NCBI RefSeq assembly: GCF_011039175.1
Contig: NZ_JAAKEN010000002.1
Coordinates: forward strand, 167,680 to 231,679
From: Slackia sp. ZJ119
GTDB lineage: Bacteria > Actinomycetota > Coriobacteriia > Coriobacteriales > Eggerthellaceae
Length of the DNA stretch: 64,000 nucleotides
Reading direction: 5' to 3'
Shown: positions 58,572 to 64,000 of the stretch, one piece after another
Layout of the letters: every line of letters begins with the position of its first letter
Position numbering within the stretch: position 1 is the stretch's first letter
Translations under genes and position numbers: made by a program
The notes under the pieces: generated by a model
Seen by the model: the letters and a program-made list of their open reading frames with translations, nothing else
What the model was told of the DNA's origin: nothing
Databases searched by the model: none

Positions 58572-60359
58572 TTACTCCCCCGCGTCGGCTGCGGCGCCAG
58601 CGCCCGGCCCAACCGCATCCTCGGCATCGGCGTCGCGGCGATGCTCCCACAGCTTGCGCTTTTCGCGCTCTTCGTGCTCGCGGTGCCACCGGTCAAGCTG
58701 CTGTCGCTCGAAAGACCCTTCCGCAAACGGCTCGGCCTCGCCCCGCGCCACCAGCTGCTCGTCGTGGCGCACCCACTTGAAGAACTGCACCCCCATCAGC
58801 ACGACCACCACGCTGAACGGCACGCCGCCGGCCACCGTGGCGAACTGGATGGTGCTCAAAAAATCCTGCCCGGCGCACACCATGAACGTCACCGCCAGCG
58901 CCGTGATGCACAGCGCCAGCACGACCTTGAACGTGCGCGACTGATGCGCGGCCGGCGAGATGAAGTTCGACAGCGCCATGACGCCCGAATCGACCGACGT
59001 CACGATATAGCCCCCGATCAGCACCGTCGCCGCCACCGTCAACACCGGCGCCACGGCCCCGAGCGACTCGATCGTCAGAAACAGGCCCATCGAGCTGTCC
59101 GCATTCGTCGCTTCGACGATGGACGGGTCGGCCATGGCGGCCCACACGCCCGTGCCGCCGACGACGGCGGTCCACACGATGCACGCGATGGCCGGCACCA
59201 GCACGACGCCGCCCATGAATTCCCGCAGCGTGCGCCCGCGCGAAATGGTGGACACGAAGCCTGCCGTGAACGTCGCGAACGCGAAGCACCAGCAGAAGAT
59301 GAAGAACGACCACCACGTTTCCCACGAATCGGCGTAGCTTGCGATGCCGCCGCCCAGATTGACGGCCTCGGTGAAGCCGCTCATCAGCAAGAACTGGTCC
59401 AAGAACACGCACACCGATTCAGGCAGGACGCCCAAGATGTAGAGCGTCGGGCCAAAGACGAACACGGCCGACACGAACACGACGGACAGTATGGCGTTGA
59501 AGTCGGAAATGTTCTTGATGCCGCGCACCACGCCGAACCACACCGACATGGTGGCGACGCAGCCGAACAGCACCACGAAGGCGATTTGCAGCGCCTGCGG
59601 GGTCTGCACGTGGAAGATTTCCTGTATACCCGTGTTGAACTGGTACGATGCAAGGCCCAGCGACGTGGTCAGCCCGAAAATGGTCGCGATGACCACAAGG
59701 ATCTCCACCACGATGCCCACCGGTTTTTTCACGCGGGCGGAAAACAGGTCTTCCACCGTGCCGCGAAACGTCGTGTCCTTGTGCATGTTGTAGCGCGAAT
59801 ACGCCATGAACAGCGACACGATGGCGTAGATGGCCCACGCGGGCACCGCCCAATGAAAATAGGTCCACGCCAGGCCCATGTCGCCGGCGAACAGGCTGTC
59901 CTGGGTGCCGAACGGGGTCGAGCCGTACATCATAATAGGCTCGGCGACCGCCCAAAACACCAGGCCAACGCCTTGCCCTGTTGCAAACAGCATGGCGAAC
60001 CATGAAAAATAAGAAAATGCGGGCTTCGCGTCGGCGCCGCCCAGACGAATTTTTCCGTACTTCGAAAACGCCAAATACCCGCACAACACCAAGCTTGCCA
60101 GCGCCAGCGTGACGATCCACCAGCTGCAATACTGCGTCACGAACGTGCGCAGCACCCCCACGCCTTCGATGAACGACTGCGCGTTGATTATCGAAATCAG
60201 CACGACGACGGCCACCACGCCGACAGCCACGCTGCGGATGATGTAGTCGTGGGCGATGGCGCGTCCGAGCCGCGCCGCCTGGTCAGCCTTAGGTTCTATG
60301 TCGATTTCGCCAGTGCTTTGCTCTTCCTCTTCATCGGAATAAGAATGGTGCGCGAACAT
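58572..60359 (-). CDS. BCCT-family betaine/carnitine/choline-type transporter
   Basis: The 595-aa protein has about 12 membrane helices with BCCT hallmarks: ATGQGVGLVFWAVAEPIMMYG, the GLAWTYFHWAVPAWAIYA tryptophan motif, and the SMGLFLTIESL region; acidic His-rich N-terminus and charged C-terminal tail. It imports trimethylammonium compounds or relatives. GGAGGGG precedes the ATG at 60359. The gene lies 51 bp downstream of a creatininase gene with a terminator hairpin between, so creatinine or betaine-like substrates are plausible. Confidence 0.92.
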   Translation of the reverse strand: MFAHHSYSDEEEEQSTGEIDIEPKADQAARLGRAIAHDYIIRSVAVGVVAVVVLISIINAQSFIEGVGVLRTFVTQYCSWWIVTLALASLVLCGYLAFSKYGKIRLGGADAKPAFSYFSWFAMLFATGQGVGLVFWAVAEPIMMYGSTPFGTQDSLFAGDMGLAWTYFHWAVPAWAIYAIVSLFMAYSRYNMHKDTTFRGTVEDLFSARVKKPVGIVVEILVVIATIFGLTTSLGLASYQFNTGIQEIFHVQTPQALQIAFVVLFGCVATMSVWFGVVRGIKNISDFNAILSVVFVSAVFVFGPTLYILGVLPESVCVFLDQFLLMSGFTEAVNLGGGIASYADSWETWWSFFIFCWCFAFATFTAGFVSTISRGRTLREFMGGVVLVPAIACIVWTAVVGGTGVWAAMADPSIVEATNADSSMGLFLTIESLGAVAPVLTVAATVLIGGYIVTSVDSGVMALSNFISPAAHQSRTFKVVLALCITALAVTFMVCAGQDFLSTIQFATVAGGVPFSVVVVLMGVQFFKWVRHDEQLVARGEAEPFAEGSFERQQLDRWHREHEEREKRKLWEHRRDADAEDAVGPGAGAAADAGE

Positions 60360-60375
60360 GAAAAGCCCCTCCAAA

Positions 60376-60404
60376 AGTAAAAAGCGGATCCCGAAAGATC
60401 CGCT
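60376..60404 (-). terminator. intrinsic terminator immediately before the BCCT ribosome binding site
   Basis: AGCGGATC (60404-60397) pairs with GATCCGCT (60390-60383), followed by TTTTACTTTT and then GGAGGGG of the BCCT gene. It occupies nearly all of the 51-bp intergenic space, so BCCT expression needs read-through or an upstream internal promoter. Confidence 0.85.
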
Positions 60405-60410
60405 CGTCTG

Positions 60411-61235
60411 CTAATTCTCGTGAAAATCGCCTAATCCGCCAAATTCGCGTTCAATGGCACCCAACATGCCGGCGACGGCCGCGTCGCGAAGCACGATGCC
60501 CTTTTCGCGCGTCGACGCGCCAGGATGCGACAGGCACCCCGACGGCGGCGTGTAATCGGCCACGATGGGCAGCACGTCGTAGTTCGGCATGGTCGCCGGA
60601 AGCCCCACGTACAGATCTTCGTCGATGCGGTCCATGTCCACCAGGTCGGGGTGGAACAGCAGCATGAGCGACGTCTCCATCACGCCGGCGTGCTCCAGAT
60701 CCCAGCCGGTGAAGCCGTCGGGGTACAGCGCGGCGATGGTGTCGTCGTCCACGAAGTCCCAGTACGACAGCAGCTGGATCTTCGCGCCGCCGAGGCCGCG
60801 GGCATGAGCCTGCTCAAGCGCCAGCTGGGCGCCTTCGAAGACGAACTGGTAGTTCTCGTAGTGCCCGTTCATGATGACGATCTTGCGCACGCCGTCCTCG
60901 ATGAGGTTGTAGCAGATGTCCTTCGCGAGCGAAATGATGGTCGACCCCGAAAGCGACGTGGTGCCGCTCAGGTGGAAGCCGCCGCCGGAACGCTGCTGCG
61001 AGCGGTACCCGAAATTGATGGGAGCCGTCACGACGGCAGGACCCAGGCCTGCGGCGTCCACGGCTTCGGCGGTCGCGCCGGCCATGTCGCGGGTCAGCGC
61101 GGCGTCCACGCACATGGCCATGTGCGACCCGTGCTGCTCCAAAGCTCCGACGGGAACGAACGCCACGGCGCCCTTCGCCAGTTTGTCGCGATAGGTGAAG
61201 GCGTCCATTTCTTCCATGAACACGCTGTCTTTCAT
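60411..61235 (-). CDS. creatininase-family amidohydrolase
   Basis: The 274-aa protein has the creatininase metal-site pattern: VPVGALEQHGSHMAMCVDAALTRDMA (Glu, His, Asp), PINFGYRSQQRSGGGFHLSGTTSL, IVIMNGHYENYQF and the late GFTGWDLEHAGVMETSLMLLFHPDLVD. Family members hydrolyse creatinine to creatine or open other cyclic amides. AAAGGAG precedes the ATG at 61235. With the BCCT carrier and an amidinotransferase-superfamily gene nearby, a guanidino-compound pathway is inferred. Confidence 0.88.
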   Translation of the reverse strand: MKDSVFMEEMDAFTYRDKLAKGAVAFVPVGALEQHGSHMAMCVDAALTRDMAGATAEAVDAAGLGPAVVTAPINFGYRSQQRSGGGFHLSGTTSLSGSTIISLAKDICYNLIEDGVRKIVIMNGHYENYQFVFEGAQLALEQAHARGLGGAKIQLLSYWDFVDDDTIAALYPDGFTGWDLEHAGVMETSLMLLFHPDLVDMDRIDEDLYVGLPATMPNYDVLPIVADYTPPSGCLSHPGASTREKGIVLRDAAVAGMLGAIEREFGGLGDFHEN

Positions 61236-61271
61236 GGCGAATCTCCTTTCACAAAAGCTTGCACATTGAGG

Positions 61272-61307
61272 AAAAAGGGGCGCACGAGCCAAGAAGGGGT
61301 GCGCCCC
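61272..61307 (-). terminator. intrinsic terminator upstream of the creatininase gene
   Basis: GGGGCGCAC (61307-61299 on the minus strand) pairs with GTGCGCCCC (61285-61277) and is followed by TTTTT. It is only 36 nt from the creatininase ATG. A second hairpin, GCGCGGC/GCCGCGC (61331-61358), lies just upstream, with a T tract in the plus direction. Confidence 0.85.
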
Positions 61308-61400
61308 TCTCAACGCATTTCTTGTGTAAAGCGCGGCATCGCACCAGGTCAGCCGCGCTTTTTGCTGTCAAGGCGCACCGGGCGCCTCGGAGGCCGTCGG

Positions 61401-61982
61401 CTAGTCCAGCTGATCGGGCACGCCCGCGAAGCCGATGAGGTCGACCTGGGCCTTCGTTGCCTTTTCGATGAACTCGTCCTGGACTTCCTTGCCGCCCTTG
61501 ACCAGATGGTTCAGGATGACGCGCTTCAGGCGCGGATAGTCGTTCACGCCGTACCACGCCAAAGCCGTGCCGCCGATGTAGGTCTCCACGATGGAGTGCA
61601 CGGGCACGTCTGCGGGGCGCTTGGCGTCCAGGCGCAGGTACTCGTCGATCTGGTCACGGCACAAGTCGCGAATGACCTGGGGCTTGATGTCCAGCTCGCG
61701 AGCCAGGTCGTTCAGCTGACGCTGCACTTCGGCTTCGTCGGCGTGCGGGAAGTACGTCACGTCGTACGCCAGCGCCGTCATGCCGGCCTCTTTCGCGAAG
61801 CCGATCAGCGAATCGAGCTCCAGCATCTGCACGTGCTCTTCCGTGCGCTCGACGATGTCAAGCTCGGCGCGGTAGCCCTTCACCTCGTTCTGGGCAAACA
61901 CTGCCTGCAGCTCTTCTTCGGTCAGCGCCCGCTCGAAGTGCACGGACACCTTCATCCGGGTCAAATTTTTCGTGATTTTCAT
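61401..61982 (-). CDS. hypothetical protein in the creatininase cluster
   Basis: A 193-aa soluble protein (MKITKNLTRMKVSVHFERALTEEELQAVFAQNEVKGYRAELD) with two alpha/beta-like parts and no recognised domain. It carries no signal peptide or membrane segment. It is transcribed with its neighbours, between the DMT transporter and the creatininase genes, so a role in the same pathway is possible but unproven. Confidence 0.7.
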   Translation of the reverse strand: MKITKNLTRMKVSVHFERALTEEELQAVFAQNEVKGYRAELDIVERTEEHVQMLELDSLIGFAKEAGMTALAYDVTYFPHADEAEVQRQLNDLARELDIKPQVIRDLCRDQIDEYLRLDAKRPADVPVHSIVETYIGGTALAWYGVNDYPRLKRVILNHLVKGGKEVQDEFIEKATKAQVDLIGFAGVPDQLD

Positions 61983-62065
61983 AACCGACTCGTTTCTACG
62001 TGTGGGAATAAGGACACCCGGGCCGGCGTCGCCTGGATGCCGGCCGCGAATTCACTGGCCCGACG

Positions 62066-63145
62066 CTACTTCAACTCTTCTGAAGCCTCTTCGTCCAACA
62101 ACCGTTGTTCGAGCTTCTCGCGTATCTCGTCGGTGGCTTCTATCTTTTCGCCCACCTCGCTGGCGGCCTTGGTGGAGAACACGATCTGGCACATGCCGCC
62201 CGCGATGATGAGCCCGCCGCCGATCAGCTGGAAGGCGGTCATCGTCTCGCCGAACATCAGCAGGCCCAAAGCCGACGCCATGATGGTCTCCTGGTAGGAG
62301 ATGGCGGCGAGTTCGCCCGCCTTCAGGCGCTTCGTCGCGCACGTGAGCAGGTAGAACGCGCCGAAACCGGTGATGAGGGCGGCGGCGATCAGCACGATCC
62401 ACGACGAACCCGGCATGGTGAACATGTTCCACGGGTGCGTGATGATCTGGCCGGCCGCGTCGAACTGGGTCACGCCGTTGATCTTCTCGGTGTAGGACAG
62501 CGGCTGCAAGAAGAAGTGGTGCCAAATCAGCAGCACGACGATGGACAGCGAGCCGAACAGGAAGTTGTACCAGGCGCGGACGTTGGAATCGACGTCGGTG
62601 CGGTAGCGCGAGAAGAACAGGTACAAGCCGTACGCCACGCCCGAGGCGAACGCGATGGCGTTGCCGAACGCGTACTTCGGATCAAGGTCGAGCGTAAGGC
62701 CTTGCGGCGTCACGATGCCCACGATGAACAACATGCCGATGATAACGGCCACGATGCACAGCACGCCCTTCCAGCTGACCTTTTCCTTGAGGAAGATGGC
62801 CGCCAGAATGGTCGAGTAGATCGGTCCGCAGTAAATGAGGAACGAGGCGTTGGCCAGCGTCGTGTACTGGGTCGACAGGCAGTACAGGCCCGAGAGCAGG
62901 CCCAAGAAGACGCCCGACAGCAGCATCATGCCCGAAAAACGCGTCCCGCGCAGCCTTCCCCACATGCCGGGGATGAAGCAGAAAATGAGCGACAGCGCGA
63001 TGAGGCCGGCGAAGTTGCGCCAGAACGAGATGAAGTCGCCAGGCGCGTCGATGAAGCGCGCGAACGCCCCGATGCCGCCCATGAGCGACGACGACGCGAA
63101 CATCATGACGAAGCCGATCAACTTATATTTCGCTTGTGGATTCAT
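62066..63145 (-). CDS. EamA/DMT-superfamily transporter
   Basis: The 359-aa protein has ten hydrophobic helices in two EamA repeats (MFASSSLMGGIGAFARFIDAPGDFISFWRNFAGLIAL; ISYQETIMASALGLLMFGETMTAFQLIGGGLIIAGG) and an acidic cytoplasmic tail. It exports or imports a small metabolite. AAAGGATC precedes the ATG. Its 450-bp upstream region holds a possible structured leader RNA. Confidence 0.88.
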   Translation of the reverse strand: MNPQAKYKLIGFVMMFASSSLMGGIGAFARFIDAPGDFISFWRNFAGLIALSLIFCFIPGMWGRLRGTRFSGMMLLSGVFLGLLSGLYCLSTQYTTLANASFLIYCGPIYSTILAAIFLKEKVSWKGVLCIVAVIIGMLFIVGIVTPQGLTLDLDPKYAFGNAIAFASGVAYGLYLFFSRYRTDVDSNVRAWYNFLFGSLSIVVLLIWHHFFLQPLSYTEKINGVTQFDAAGQIITHPWNMFTMPGSSWIVLIAAALITGFGAFYLLTCATKRLKAGELAAISYQETIMASALGLLMFGETMTAFQLIGGGLIIAGGMCQIVFSTKAASEVGEKIEATDEIREKLEQRLLDEEASEELK

Positions 63146-63598
63146 GAGGATCCTTTCATGCGAGACTGCATGCCGCGAACAGGACGCGAGCAGGCCGCAA
63201 GAAAGCGCTCTCCTTGCGTTTGGCCTGCAATCCGGCTGTTTGAAATGTCAAGGCGGCAGTGTCGCAATGGATTCAGGCCCTTAGGAAGCGACCTGATCGA
63301 GAGACTCCAAGCAGGAACGTTCGCCTGCGGCAGAAAGCGGCTTGACGTTGCCGCCCGGCAGCCTGCAGGAAGGAGAGAATGGCTGCGCTGCGCAGGCTGA
63401 ACGGAGTCCCCCAATCAGGTCGTTTTCTAAAGGCGGACGAAGGTACACACAGTTTCGGAGCCGGCCCGTGTTTCTCGTGCAGACTCCGAAATCTGTGGCG
63501 AACAAAAGCTGCATCACGGTGTCGCGCGGATGCAGCCTGAATTCGAGGAGCGGCCGCCGTGGAGAGCTACAGGGCCGCCCCTCGCGAAGAGGCGGAAA
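63146..63598. other. 453-bp leader/intergenic region of the DMT gene
   Basis: No gene is seen. Besides the four-way-junction candidate listed separately, it has a 13-bp hairpin at 63448-63496 (CACAG-TTTCGGAG with CTCCGAAA-CTGTG) and a bulged hairpin GCAGGCC..GCAAG / CTTGCG..GGCCTGC at about 63190-63228, about 45 nt before the DMT start. Confidence 0.55.
63289..63422 (-). ncRNA. candidate structured leader RNA (four-way junction with possible kissing loops)
   Basis: Outer stem 63289-63297 with 63414-63422 (9 bp) and inner stem 63303-63308 with 63403-63408 (6 bp) close a junction holding three hairpins: GCAGG/CCTGC (63311-63328), GCGGC/GCCGC (63337-63354) and CAGCCTGC/GCAGGCTG (63359-63399). 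The first two loops are both 8 nt and share ACGT, so they could kiss. This matches no riboswitch class that I recognise. Strand assigned from the downstream DMT gene. Confidence 0.4.
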
Positions 63599-64000
63599 CT
63601 AGTCGTTCCACATCTCCGGACGGACCAGGGTGCAGTCGGGCACGCGGTTCGGGAAGTAGTCGAGGCACTCGCCCTCGCGGTAGACGTCGGCGGTGGAGCA
63701 GTGCAGGCCGCCGCCGAAGGCGTAGGCGCCGCGCAGGTCGACCGGGACGACGTTGATGCCGAAGCCGTCCATCTGCTCCTGCTCGTTGACCTCGGAGGCC
63801 TCGACGATGACGGTGTTCGGGTCGAGCACCAGGCAGTTCATGGACAGCCACACGGAGCTGTAGCAGAACTCGGGCGGCTCTTCGTGGGCCGGCTGGGCGG
63901 CGTCGACGATCTGCCAGTCGTTGGCCTCGAAGATGGCGCGCTGCTCTTCGGGCAGGTGGCGCACCGGGTTGTTGATGATCAGGCCGGGGCGCAGCGGCAC
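63599..64000 (-). CDS. amidinotransferase / guanidino-group-modifying enzyme superfamily protein (5' end outside window)
   Basis: Only the C-terminal 133 residues are present. They show SMNCLVLDPNTVIVEASEVNEQEQMDGFGINVVPVDLRGAYAFGGGLHCSTADVYRE, the core of amidinotransferases and deiminases, with the His-Cys pair HCSTADV near the catalytic site and VVPVDLRG before it. Such enzymes move or hydrolyse amidino groups of arginine-like substrates. Its presence by a creatininase and BCCT carrier points to guanidino-compound metabolism. Exact activity cannot be assigned. Confidence 0.8.
   Translation of the reverse strand: MPLRPGLIINNPVRHLPEEQRAIFEANDWQIVDAAQPAHEEPPEFCYSSVWLSMNCLVLDPNTVIVEASEVNEQEQMDGFGINVVPVDLRGAYAFGGGLHCSTADVYREGECLDYFPNRVPDCTLVRPEMWND

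Overview
The window is about 64 kb of high-GC DNA. Its gene content is that of an anaerobic gut actinobacterium, most likely an Eggerthellaceae/Coriobacteriia member: indolepyruvate oxidoreductase with arylacetate-CoA ligase, many cell-wall-binding-repeat proteins, a BCCT carrier beside a creatininase, and GHKL sensors. The genus is an inference; no rRNA is present. Nearly all chromosomal genes lie on the minus strand.

Layout. 1-8.4 kb: a secreted DUF4430/cell-wall-binding protein behind a cobalamin riboswitch, a perfect 35-bp palindrome, a sodium:solute symporter, and an aromatic 2-oxoacid module (paaK, iorB, iorA). 8.76-19 kb: a complete type I-C CRISPR-Cas locus read leftward, cas3-cas5-cas8c-cas7-cas4-cas1-cas2, then a leader and an array of 28 intact repeats with 27 spacers, ending in two degenerate repeats. 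19.1-23.4 kb: a split GHKL sensor pair, purE, a flavodoxin-fold reductase and a cell-wall-binding protein.

23.45-53.46 kb: an integrated prophage or capsid-encoding satellite in the 3' end of an initiator tRNA-Met gene, bounded by a 46-bp att repeat with one mismatch. It carries integrase, regulators, primase-VapE, both terminase subunits, portal, scaffold, coat, connectors, Dit- and Tal-like tail-tip proteins, a collagen-like fibre and a leucine-rich-repeat fibre. No tail tube, tape measure, holin or endolysin was found. The portal and scaffold genes are separated by about 10 kb of defence-like cargo: an LlaJI-type restriction system with two C5 methyltransferases, a HigB/XRE-ImmA toxin-antitoxin pair, sce7725/sce7726 genes, a possible nuclease and an acidic orphan protein. 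A toxin-immunity-like cluster sits at its left end.

53.5-64 kb: an intergenic inverted repeat, an HdeD-like membrane protein, an alpha/beta hydrolase-acyltransferase-DUF6320 operon, a BCCT transporter, a creatininase-family amidohydrolase, an unknown protein, an EamA/DMT transporter behind a possible structured RNA, and the end of an amidinotransferase-superfamily enzyme.

The most notable signal is upstream of cas3. A shortened CRISPR repeat (18970-18996) keeps the 11-nt crRNA handle and a paired stem. It is followed by a spacer-like stretch whose first 14 nt exactly match DNA next to a TTC (the type I-C PAM) beside the cas3 -35 box, and then by a perfect 15-bp hairpin. This is the architecture expected of a CRISPR-repeat-like guide RNA that makes Cascade repress its own cas promoter.
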